The notes under the pieces: generated by a model | The model's database searches: none | What the model saw: only the letters and a program-made list of their open reading frames with translations | What the model was told of the DNA's origin: nothing | Shown here: piece after piece, positions 1 to 5,354 of the stretch | Layout: every line of letters begins with the position of its first letter | Numbering within the stretch: the first letter of the stretch is position 1 | Position numbers and translations under genes: made by a program | From: Pseudomonadota bacterium | GTDB lineage: Bacteria > Pseudomonadota > Alphaproteobacteria > Rhodospirillales > 2-02-FULL-58-16 | DNA length: 9,520 nucleotides | Direction: 5' to 3' | Assembly: GCA_022560215.1 (NCBI GenBank) | Contig: JADFTO010000091.1 | Location: forward strand, 1-9,520

Positions 1-149
1 CCGACCGCTTCATCGATCACGACAAGCCGGACCTTCAGTACGAGGCGGCGGGCCTTCGCGCCTCCCATATCGTCGCCACCGCGCTCGGCGCGCTGGGCCG
101 CGATGCCAGGATCGCCAAACCCTCCGTCGCCAAACCCTCAAGAGCCTAA
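1..149 (+). CDS. dxs: 1-deoxy-D-xylulose-5-phosphate synthase, C-terminal end (partial)
   Basis: Only the last 48 residues are in the window (first whole codon at base 3, TAA at 147-149). The visible stretch DRFIDHDKPDLQYEAAGL followed by a short helix ending in ALG matches the C-terminal end of Dxs, the thiamine-diphosphate enzyme that condenses pyruvate and glyceraldehyde 3-phosphate to DXP, the first step of the MEP isoprenoid pathway in the cytoplasm. The active-site parts lie outside the window. After the conserved end there is a poorly conserved basic tail containing two KPS repeats, coded by a short degenerate DNA repeat. The next gene, tlyA, starts 20 bases downstream on the same strand, and dxs-tlyA is a common alphaproteobacterial pair. 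The identification rests on a short but characteristic stretch plus this neighbour. Confidence 0.85.
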   Translation, partial: DRFIDHDKPDLQYEAAGLRASHIVATALGALGRDARIAKPSVAKPSRA

Positions 150-155
150 ACCCTC
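117..155 (+). repeat. degenerate AAACCCTC direct repeat at the dxs 3' end
   Basis: The octamer AAACCCTC occurs three times, at 117-124, 132-139 and 148-155, with periods of 15 and 16 bases. The first two copies code the KPS-x-A-KPS tail of Dxs. The third overlaps the dxs stop codon and lies just before tlyA. It looks like replication slippage that lengthened the Dxs tail; no function is implied. Confidence 0.6.
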
Positions 156-169
156 CAGAGCGTAGAGCC

Positions 170-919
170 ATGGGCAAGACCCGCCTCGACCGGTTGCTGG
201 TCGAGCGCGGCCTGGCCGAAAGCCGGACCCGGGCCCGGGCCCTGGTCATGGCCGGGCGGGTCTACAGCGGCACCCGGCGCCTCGACAAGCCGGGCGTGAG
301 CGTGGCCGCCGACGCCCCGTTAAGCGTCAAGGGCCCCGATCACCCCTGGGCGTCCCGGGGCGGCGTCAAGCTGGCCCACGGGCTCGATCACTTCGGCATC
401 GATCCCGCCGGCCTGGTCTGTCTGGACGTCGGCGCGTCGAGCGGGGGCTTCACCGACGTCCTGCTGAGCCGAGGCGCCGACCGCGTCTACGCCGTCGACG
501 TCGGCCACGGGCAACTGGCCTGGAGGCTCAGGGAGGACGAGCGCGTGGTGGTGCTGGAGCGCACCAACGTGCGGGCGCTGACGCCGGAGCTGATCCCCGA
601 GGCCCCGGGCCTGATCGTCTGCGACGTGAGTTTCATCGGCTTGCGGACGGCCCTGCCACGGGCCCTGGACCTGGCGCCGCCGGGGGCCCATCTGGTGGCC
701 CTGATCAAGCCCCAGTTCGAGGTGGGCAAGGGCAGGGTCGGCAAGGGCGGCGTGGTCCGCGACCCGGCGCTGCACCGCGACGTGACGGAAAATATCCGGG
801 CCTGGATCGAGGGGCGTCCCGGCTGGTCCGTCCAGGGCGTCACCGAAAGCCCCATCGAGGGGGCGGACGGCAACAAGGAGTTCCTCATCGCCGCCCGGTT
901 GGAAGGGGAACTAACTTAA
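170..919 (+). CDS. tlyA: TlyA-family 2'-O rRNA methyltransferase (S4 domain + FtsJ-like fold)
   Basis: This 249-residue protein has the full TlyA layout: an N-terminal S4 RNA-binding domain (about residues 4-62, with LDRLLVERGLAESRTRARAL) and a Rossmann methyltransferase domain (about 63-245). The SAM-binding loop DVGASSGGFTD is at 86-96. A K-D-K-E catalytic set typical of FtsJ-type 2'-O-methyltransferases can be assigned as K67 (SRGGVKL), D152 (CDVSF), K180 (LIKPQFE) and E237 (NKEFL). Characterised TlyA proteins methylate cytidine 2'-hydroxyls in 16S and, in some species, 23S rRNA; older annotations call the family haemolysins. The length is normal for the family. The ATG at 170 begins directly at the conserved S4 sequence, with only a weak ribosome-binding site. 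It lies 20 bases after dxs, probably in the same transcript, and ends 13 bases from the convergent aroC. Which rRNA site is modified here cannot be told. Confidence 0.93.
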   Translation: MGKTRLDRLLVERGLAESRTRARALVMAGRVYSGTRRLDKPGVSVAADAPLSVKGPDHPWASRGGVKLAHGLDHFGIDPAGLVCLDVGASSGGFTDVLLSRGADRVYAVDVGHGQLAWRLREDERVVVLERTNVRALTPELIPEAPGLIVCDVSFIGLRTALPRALDLAPPGAHLVALIKPQFEVGKGRVGKGGVVRDPALHRDVTENIRAWIEGRPGWSVQGVTESPIEGADGNKEFLIAARLEGELT

Positions 920-932
920 GAAATTCGGCTTT

Positions 933-2006
933 TCAGCCGCCGCACTGGGCCTTGTGGCGCAGCAGGTGGTCGGCGAGCACGATGGCCAGCATGGCTTCGG
1001 CGACCGGCACGCCGCGGATGCCGACGCAGGGATCATGGCGGCCCTTGGTGACGATTTCCGTCTCCTCGCCGTCCTTGGTGATGGTGGGCTGGGGGATGGG
1101 GATGGAGCTGGTGGGCTTGAGGGCGAGGCGGGCCACGATGTCGTCGCCGTTGGAAATGCCGCCGAGCAGGCCGCCCGCGTTGTTGGTGAGGAAAGTTGGC
1201 TTGCCGTCCACCATGCGGATGGCATCGGAGTTTTCCGGCCCCGTCAGCGCCGCCGCCCCGAACCCGGCGCCGATCTCAACCCCCTTGACCGCGGGGATGC
1301 TCATCAGGGCCTTGGCGATGTCCCCGTCCAGCTTGTCGAAGACCGGCGCTCCCAGGCCCGCCGGTACGCCCCGGGCCTCCACCTCGACCACGGCGCCGGT
1401 GCTCGAGCCTGCCTTGCGGATGCCTTCGAGGAAAGTCTCCCATTCCTTGGCCGCCTCGGCGTCGGGGCACCAGAAGGGGTTCTTGTCCAGCTGGTTCCAG
1501 TCCCAGCGCTCGCGGTCTATCTTCAGGCCCCCCATCTGGACCATGGCGGCGCGGATGGTGATGCCGTCGCCCAGAACCTTGCGCGCGATGGCCCCGGCGG
1601 CGACCCGCATGGTGGTTTCCCGGGCGCTGGCCCGGCCGCCGCCCCGGTAATCGCGGATTCCGTATTTCTTGTAGTAGGTGTAGTCGGCGTGGCCGGGGCG
1701 GAACTTGTCCTTGATGTCATCGTAGTCCTTGGGCCGGGTGTCCTCGTTGACGATGTAGAGGCCGATGGGGGTGCCCGTGGTCTGGCCCTCGAAGACGCCG
1801 GAGATGATCTGCACCTTGTCCGGTTCGCGGCGCTGGCTGGTCCAGTGGGAGCGCCCGGGCCGGCGCCGGTCCAGGTAGAATTGGATGTCGTCCTCGGCAA
1901 GCGGGATCAGGGGCGGCACCCCATCGACCACGCAGCCGATGGCCGTGCCGTGACTTTCGCCGAAGGTAGTGACCCGAAACAGGTGGCCGAAGGTATTGCC
2001 GGACAT
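933..2006 (-). CDS. aroC: Chorismate synthase
   Basis: This 357-residue protein is full length for AroC, which converts 5-enolpyruvylshikimate 3-phosphate to chorismate, the last step of the shikimate pathway, using reduced FMN. The three family signatures are visible: GESHG at residues 16-20 in the N-terminal block, the central GGGRASARETTMRVAAGA block, and the C-terminal RHDPCVGIRGVPVAEAML block near residues 320-340, preceded by GGLLGGISNG. The start at 2006 (ATG) gives the normal family N-terminus (SGNTFGHLFRVTTFG). The gene lies 26 bases downstream of fabI on the same strand, so it is probably co-transcribed with it; fabI-aroC proximity is recurrent in alphaproteobacteria. It converges with tlyA, leaving only 13 bases between the stop codons and no room for a separate conventional terminator. 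Confidence 0.97.
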   Translation of the reverse strand: MSGNTFGHLFRVTTFGESHGTAIGCVVDGVPPLIPLAEDDIQFYLDRRRPGRSHWTSQRREPDKVQIISGVFEGQTTGTPIGLYIVNEDTRPKDYDDIKDKFRPGHADYTYYKKYGIRDYRGGGRASARETTMRVAAGAIARKVLGDGITIRAAMVQMGGLKIDRERWDWNQLDKNPFWCPDAEAAKEWETFLEGIRKAGSSTGAVVEVEARGVPAGLGAPVFDKLDGDIAKALMSIPAVKGVEIGAGFGAAALTGPENSDAIRMVDGKPTFLTNNAGGLLGGISNGDDIVARLALKPTSSIPIPQPTITKDGEETEIVTKGRHDPCVGIRGVPVAEAMLAIVLADHLLRHKAQCGG

Positions 2007-2032
2007 GGGTGCCTACGCTTGCCAGAAGCGCC

Positions 2033-2845
2033 CTACACGACCGAGATGTCGGGGGCGTCGACGGCCTTCATGCCGACCACGTTGTAGCCGCAATCCACGT
2101 GGTGGGTCTCGCCCGTGACCCCGCTGGACAGGTCGCTGAGCAGGTAAAGCCCGGCGCCGCCGATGTCGTCCTGGGTGACGTTGCGCCTGAGCGGCGAGTT
2201 GTACTGGTTCCATTTGAGGATGTAGCGGAAATCCCCGATGCCAGAGGCCGCCAGGGTCTTCATGGGGCCGGCGGAAAGGGCGTTCACCCGGATGTTGCGT
2301 TTCCCTAAGTCCTCGGCCAGGTAGCGCACGCTGGCTTCCAGGGCGGCCTTGGCCACGCCCATGACGTTGTAATGGGGCATCACCCGTTCCGAGCCGGCGT
2401 AGGTCAGGGTGAGCAGGCTGCCGCCGTCGGCCATGAGGGGCACCGCCCGCTGGCAGAGCGCGGTGAAGGAATAACACGAGATGGTCATGGTCGAGACGAA
2501 GTTCTCGGGCGTGGTGTCGATGTACTTGCCCTTCAGCTCATCCTTGTCGGAATAGGCGATGGCGTGAACCAAAAAATCCAGCTTTCCCCAACGCTCCCTT
2601 AAGGATTCGAACACCGCGTCCGTGCTCGCATCATCGGTCACGTCGCAGGGCAGGACCAGCTCGGAGCCCACCGATTCGGCCAAGGGCTTGACCCGTTTCA
2701 ACAGGGCCTCGCCCTGGTGGGTGAAGGCCAGTTCGGCGCCATGGGCGTGGACCGTTTTGGCGATGCCCCAGGCGAGGGAACGGTCGTTGGCGACGCCCAT
2801 GATCAAGCCCTTCTTGCCGGCCATCAGCGGCTGGGAATCCGTCAT
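2033..2845 (-). CDS. fabI: Enoyl-[acyl-carrier-protein] reductase (NADH), FabI type
   Basis: FabI reduces trans-2-enoyl-ACP to acyl-ACP in each round of type II fatty acid elongation and is the target of triclosan-type inhibitors. The 270-residue protein shows the cofactor motif GVANDRSLAWGIA near residues 17-29 and the FabI catalytic Tyr-x6-Lys as Y159 and K166 (HYNVMGVAK), with the second conserved tyrosine at Y149. An SAGPMKTLAASGIGDF substrate loop follows. I place the start at the ATG at 2845 rather than the in-frame TTG one codon upstream: on the minus strand GAGG (bases 2851-2854) sits 5 bases before this ATG, but only 2 before the TTG. The gene is the likely first member of a fabI-aroC operon, with a candidate promoter at 2894-2921. 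It is chromosomal, complete and ordinary. Confidence 0.96.
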   Translation of the reverse strand: MTDSQPLMAGKKGLIMGVANDRSLAWGIAKTVHAHGAELAFTHQGEALLKRVKPLAESVGSELVLPCDVTDDASTDAVFESLRERWGKLDFLVHAIAYSDKDELKGKYIDTTPENFVSTMTISCYSFTALCQRAVPLMADGGSLLTLTYAGSERVMPHYNVMGVAKAALEASVRYLAEDLGKRNIRVNALSAGPMKTLAASGIGDFRYILKWNQYNSPLRRNVTQDDIGGAGLYLLSDLSSGVTGETHHVDCGYNVVGMKAVDAPDISVV

Positions 2846-2870
2846 CAAAACCTCACTCGAAAAAATGCCC

Positions 2871-2891
2871 GCCCCGAGGCGGCCTCAGGGC
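2871..2891 (-). promoter_or_regulatory. imperfect inverted repeat in the fabI leader
   Basis: GCCC-C-GAGG-CGG-CCTC-A-GGGC is an inverted repeat with 8 paired positions, one mismatch per arm and a 3-base centre. It lies 26 bases upstream of the fabI ATG, just downstream of or overlapping the predicted transcription start. It could be a leader hairpin or an operator. In such GC-rich DNA it may also be chance. Confidence 0.3.
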
Positions 2892-2893
2892 GC

Positions 2894-2921
2894 ATCGTAC
2901 ACGAAACCGGTGATAAGGCAA
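2894..2921 (-). promoter_or_regulatory. candidate sigma-70 promoter of fabI-aroC
   Basis: On the minus strand TTGCCT (2921-2916) and TACGAT (2899-2894) are separated by 16 bases. Each matches the sigma-70 -35 and -10 consensus at 4 of 6 positions. The predicted start near 2887 would give a leader of about 40 bases before the fabI ATG. It sits in the only AT-rich pocket between the lipoprotein gene and fabI. Confidence 0.4.
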
Positions 2922-2958
2922 AAAGGAGGTCCCGCCCGGAATTCAGGGAATGGGCGGG
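2920..2958 (-). terminator. possible rho-independent terminator of the lipoprotein gene
   Basis: Reading the minus strand, a perfect 7-bp GC-only stem (CCCGCCC at 2958-2952, GGGCGGG at 2937-2931) with a 14-base loop is followed by ACCTCC and then five T (2924-2920). The U-tract lies six bases beyond the stem, further than in a textbook terminator. The site is about 100 bases past the lipoprotein stop codon and directly abuts the candidate fabI promoter, which is where a terminator would be expected. Confidence 0.4.
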
Positions 2959-3054
2959 GGAGGGGACGAACCGCCGGGCCCGGGTGGGAATGAACCCGCC
3001 GATGGCCGGGCGGTGTTCCAGGGACGGCTTCGCCGGTTTCCGGCGGGGCCCGCC

Positions 3055-3525
3055 TTACTGGATGATTTTCCAGCTGCCGTCGGGCTGGCGGCAGGCGCGG
3101 CCGACGGCCGTCTCGTCGCGCCCGTCCACGTAGATGGTGGTTTCGTACTCGCGGCAGTATGCGCCCTCGGCGGTCTGATAGGTGCGGGTCGGCTTGAAGG
3201 TGCCCGAATTGCCGGAATCCGGGTTGCGCCAAGTGGAGGACTGATAGATTTTGTTGTTTTCCAGCGAGGACTGGGCGGTGCGCTGGGCGTAGAGCTTGTC
3301 GGCCTTGTCCAGGGACTTGCCGATCTCACTGCCGGCCCAGGCGCCGGCCAGGGTGCCGATGGCCACGGCGGCCAGCTGGCCCTTACCGCCGCCCACCTGC
3401 GAGCCGATGAGGGCGCCGACGCCGGCGCCGCCGATGGCGCCTAGGATCTGTTTCGGGTTTTTTTCAAAGTCGGCGCAGCCGGCCAGCAACAGGACGGCGA
3501 GCCCGGTCGCGGGGATTAATCTCAT
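3055..3525 (-). CDS. Glycine-zipper 17-kDa-antigen family outer-membrane lipoprotein
   Basis: The 156-residue product starts with a lipoprotein signal peptide: MRLIP, a hydrophobic run and the lipobox L14-A15-G16-C17, so Cys17 should be lipidated. Residues 29-69 form a glycine-zipper segment (GAIGGAGVGALIG, then GTLAGAWAGSEIG) like the rickettsial 17-kDa surface antigen family. The C-terminal part (98-156) carries the WRNPDSGNSG, CREYE and ACRQPDGSWKI elements of the RT0821/Lpp0805-type surface antigens, with Cys124 and Cys145 available for a disulfide. The ATG at 3525 is preceded by GGAG at 8 bases. Proteins of this family are thought to sit in the outer membrane or its periplasmic face; their molecular role is not known. 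The gene is divergent from pdxH and upstream of fabI, an arrangement seen in other alphaproteobacteria. Confidence 0.85.
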   Translation of the reverse strand: MRLIPATGLAVLLLAGCADFEKNPKQILGAIGGAGVGALIGSQVGGGKGQLAAVAIGTLAGAWAGSEIGKSLDKADKLYAQRTAQSSLENNKIYQSSTWRNPDSGNSGTFKPTRTYQTAEGAYCREYETTIYVDGRDETAVGRACRQPDGSWKIIQ

Positions 3526-3597
3526 TGTCCGTTCTCCTTGTCAGCGGATGCTTAGGCGTCGCGGCGGGGGAACCTTCCCATGAGATAGAAGCCCCGC

Positions 3598-3622
3598 GGT
3601 GTCCGGTCAAGGGAGGGACACC
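3598..3622. repeat. 7-bp perfect inverted repeat upstream of pdxH
   Basis: GGTGTCC (3598-3604) and GGACACC (3616-3622) form a perfect inverted repeat with an 11-base loop. An overlapping alternative pair, GTCCGG (3601-3606) with CCGGAC (3625-3630), cannot form at the same time. The right arm covers the -35 element of the candidate pdxH promoter. On the minus strand the repeat falls within the leader of the lipoprotein transcript. It could be an operator or an RNA structure. Confidence 0.4.
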
Positions 3623-3642
3623 CGCCGGACAGCCAGTATAAT
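3615..3642 (+). promoter_or_regulatory. candidate sigma-70 promoter of pdxH
   Basis: A perfect TATAAT lies at 3637-3642, with GGGACA (4 of 6 matches to TTGACA) at 3615-3620 and a 16-base spacer. Transcription would start near 3649, about 60 bases before the pdxH ATG. A second -35-like TTGACT lies at 3657-3662 but has no good -10 at the right distance. A perfect TATAAT is conspicuous in this GC-rich sequence. Confidence 0.45.
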
Positions 3643-3665
3643 GGAAGCGCGCCCGCTTGACTTAT

Positions 3666-3695
3666 ATTATAACGAGATCGTTACTAAATTTGTAA
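3666..3695 (-). promoter_or_regulatory. candidate divergent promoter of the lipoprotein gene
   Basis: The minus strand has a perfect TATAAT at 3671-3666. The best -35 candidate, TTACAA at 3695-3690, is poor and 18 bases away, so an activator or a different -35 may be needed. The start would be near 3659, giving a leader of about 135 bases. The -10 lies inside the palindrome TTATA-T-TATAA (3662-3672) and overlaps a TAACG half-site. Confidence 0.35.
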
Positions 3696-3697
3696 CG
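3670..3697. promoter_or_regulatory. overlapping palindromes with three TAACG half-sites (candidate operator)
   Basis: TAACGA-GA-TCGTTA is a perfect palindrome at 3670-3683. Sharing its right arm, CGTTAC (3679-3684), N7 and GTAACG (3692-3697) form a second perfect inverted repeat. The result is three TAACG half-sites in alternating orientation (3670, 3679 and 3693). They overlap the minus-strand TATAAT and end 11 bases before the pdxH start codon, so a bound protein could affect both genes. The identity of any regulator is unknown. Confidence 0.5.
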
Positions 3698-3708
3698 CCA
3701 AGGACCCC

Positions 3709-4299
3709 ATGACGGACACGAGTGGCACGGATCCGATCGCCCTGTTCAAGGCCTGGTTCGCCGAGGCCGAGAAGTCCGAGCCCGTCAACCCCAACGCCAT
3801 GACCCTGGCCACCGCCACTTCCCAGGGCTGGCCGTCGGCGCGCGAGGTGCTGCTCAAGGGAGTGGACGAACGCGGCTTCACTTTCTACACCAACCTCGGC
3901 AGCCGCAAGGCGGTGGAGATCCGGGAAAATCCCCGGGCCGCGCTCTGTTTCTACTGGAAGTCCCTGAAGCGCCAGGTTCGCGTGGAGGGAGCCGTAGAGC
4001 TAGTGACCGACGCCGAGGCCGACGCCTACTTCGCGACCCGTTCCAGGCTGGCCCGGATCGGGGCCTGGGCCTCCAGGCAGTCGGCGCCCCTGGAAGGGCC
4101 GTTGGGGCTGGAAATGAGAGTGGCCAAATACACCGCCAAGTTCAACATCGGCGCCATTCCCCGCCCGGATTTCTGGTCCGGATACCGGGTGGTGCCGGAA
4201 TCGATCGAGTTCTGGCGGGAGAAGCCGTCCCGGCTGCACGAGCGGATCCTTTACTCGAGAACGCCTGACGGCTGGCGCTCGGAAAGGCTGTACCCGTGA
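3709..4299 (+). CDS. pdxH: Pyridoxamine/pyridoxine 5'-phosphate oxidase
   Basis: PdxH is the FMN-dependent cytoplasmic oxidase that makes pyridoxal 5'-phosphate from pyridoxine or pyridoxamine 5'-phosphate, in biosynthesis and salvage of vitamin B6. The 196-residue protein covers the split-barrel flavin domain: MTLATATSQGWPSAREVLLKG (31-51), FYTNLGSRKA (59-68), FYWKSLKRQVRVEG (81-94), then the C-terminal dimerisation region with SRLHER (174-179), which includes substrate-binding Arg/His positions. The ATG at 3709 follows AAGGA (3700-3704), a good ribosome-binding site. Two positions look off-consensus: the residue after W169 is Arg where the family signature usually has Gln, His or Gly, and the protein ends RLYP where RLAP is usual. 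The downstream transporter gene begins 22 bases later and may be co-transcribed. Confidence 0.95.
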   Translation: MTDTSGTDPIALFKAWFAEAEKSEPVNPNAMTLATATSQGWPSAREVLLKGVDERGFTFYTNLGSRKAVEIRENPRAALCFYWKSLKRQVRVEGAVELVTDAEADAYFATRSRLARIGAWASRQSAPLEGPLGLEMRVAKYTAKFNIGAIPRPDFWSGYRVVPESIEFWREKPSRLHERILYSRTPDGWRSERLYP

Positions 4300-4321
4300 G
4301 TCCGAACCCTAAGGCACGGTC

Positions 4322-5287
4322 ATGAACCAGGGACCGGCGGCGGCCGCGGCGCCCGTTTCCCTTTCCCCGGAAAGGGCCGGGCGTCTCATGAAGCTGGCCA
4401 CCTATGCCTCGGTCTCGGTGGCATTGGTGCTCATCGCCGCCAAGTTCGCCGCCTGGCTGGCGACCGACGCGGTCAGCATGCTCTCCACCTTGATCGATTC
4501 CCTGCTCGACGCGGGGGCGTCGCTGGTCAACCTGGTTGCGGTCCGCAAGGCCCTGCAACCGGCCGATTACGAACACCGTTTCGGGCACGGCAAGGCCGAA
4601 CCCCTGGCGGGGCTGGCACAGGCCGCCTTCATCTGCGGATCGGCGGCCTTCCTGTTGATGGAGGCCGTGGAACGCTTCGTCCATCCAAGGGAAATCGAAA
4701 ACACCGATTTCGGCTACGCCGTGATGGTCTTCGCCATCGTGGTGACCATCGCCCTGGTGGTCTTCCAGCGCTCCGTGGTGCGGAGAACCGGGTCCACGGC
4801 CATCCGCGCCGATTCCCTGCATTACAGCATGGACGTGATGGTCAACGTCAGCGTCATCGTCTCCCTGCTTTTGGCGACCAACGCGGGATGGCTGTGGGCC
4901 GATCCCCTGTTCGCCATCGTCATCGCCGGCTACATCGTGCGCGGCGCCATGAGCATCGGGCGCCAATCCCTCGATCTCCTCATGGACCGGGAATTGTCCG
5001 AAGAGGACCGGCGGCGCATCCACGACCTGGCCGTTTCCCATCCAGGGGTCCTTGATGTGCACGACATGCGCACCCGGTCGTCCGGACAAAACCAGTTCAT
5101 CCAGTTGCATCTGGAGATGGACGGAAAGATCAGCCTGATCGAGGCCCACGAAATCTCGGAAGAGGTCATGGACAGGATCGAAGGCGCCTTTCCCAACGCC
5201 GAGGTGATCATCCACGAGGACCCGGAAGGGGTGGACGAATCCCGCGACACGTTCAAGGCGGAGAGTCCGTCTCCATTGGGAAAATGA
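4322..5287 (+). CDS. Cation diffusion facilitator, FieF/YiiP type
   Basis: This 321-residue inner-membrane protein should export divalent metals (Zn, Fe, Cd or similar) in exchange for protons as a dimer. Its metal site follows the FieF arrangement: D59-x3-D63 in TM2 (LIDSLLDAG) and H167-x3-D171 in TM5 (HYSMDVMVN), each exactly 14 residues later than the E. coli FieF set D45/D49/H153/D157. The conserved HRFGHGKAEPLAGL loop (85-98) precedes TM3. Six hydrophobic segments span about residues 25-205. The cytoplasmic C-terminal domain (about 210-300) contains HDMRTRSSGQNQFIQLHLEM and ends near VIIHEDP, as in FieF. The extra N-terminal residues form an Ala-rich cytoplasmic leader. FieF is the closest family by eye, but metal specificity cannot be fixed from sequence, so no symbol is given. 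The gene follows pdxH by 22 bases. Confidence 0.92.
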   Translation: MNQGPAAAAAPVSLSPERAGRLMKLATYASVSVALVLIAAKFAAWLATDAVSMLSTLIDSLLDAGASLVNLVAVRKALQPADYEHRFGHGKAEPLAGLAQAAFICGSAAFLLMEAVERFVHPREIENTDFGYAVMVFAIVVTIALVVFQRSVVRRTGSTAIRADSLHYSMDVMVNVSVIVSLLLATNAGWLWADPLFAIVIAGYIVRGAMSIGRQSLDLLMDRELSEEDRRRIHDLAVSHPGVLDVHDMRTRSSGQNQFIQLHLEMDGKISLIEAHEISEEVMDRIEGAFPNAEVIIHEDPEGVDESRDTFKAESPSPLGK

Positions 5288-5307
5288 TAAAATAACGCCG
5301 CCGCCAG

Positions 5308-5330
5308 CGGCTGAAACCGCGCTTCAGCCG
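5308..5330. repeat. 8-bp perfect inverted repeat between the transporter and kinase-like genes
   Basis: CGGCTGAA (5308-5315) pairs with TTCAGCCG (5323-5330) across a 7-base loop. The repeat starts 20 bases after the transporter stop codon and ends 24 bases before the next start. No T-tract follows on the plus strand, so it is not a standard terminator. It could be an mRNA end-protecting or processing hairpin or a leader element. Confidence 0.45.
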
Positions 5331-5354
5331 GAACCGGCGGCCGGACCGACCGGG

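Noticed and set aside
954..2087. A 377-codon plus-strand frame opposite aroC
   Set aside because: aroC is unmistakable on the minus strand. The opposite frame is a Gly/Asp/Ala-rich shadow.
2974..2983. The 10-bp palindrome CCGGGCCCGG between the lipoprotein gene and fabI
   Set aside because: Pure G/C palindromes of this length arise readily by chance at this base composition, and nothing places it relative to a promoter.
4142..5215. A 357-codon minus-strand frame opposite the cation diffusion facilitator
   Set aside because: His/Asp/Gly-rich antisense translation without motifs; the plus-strand transporter has all its metal-site residues.
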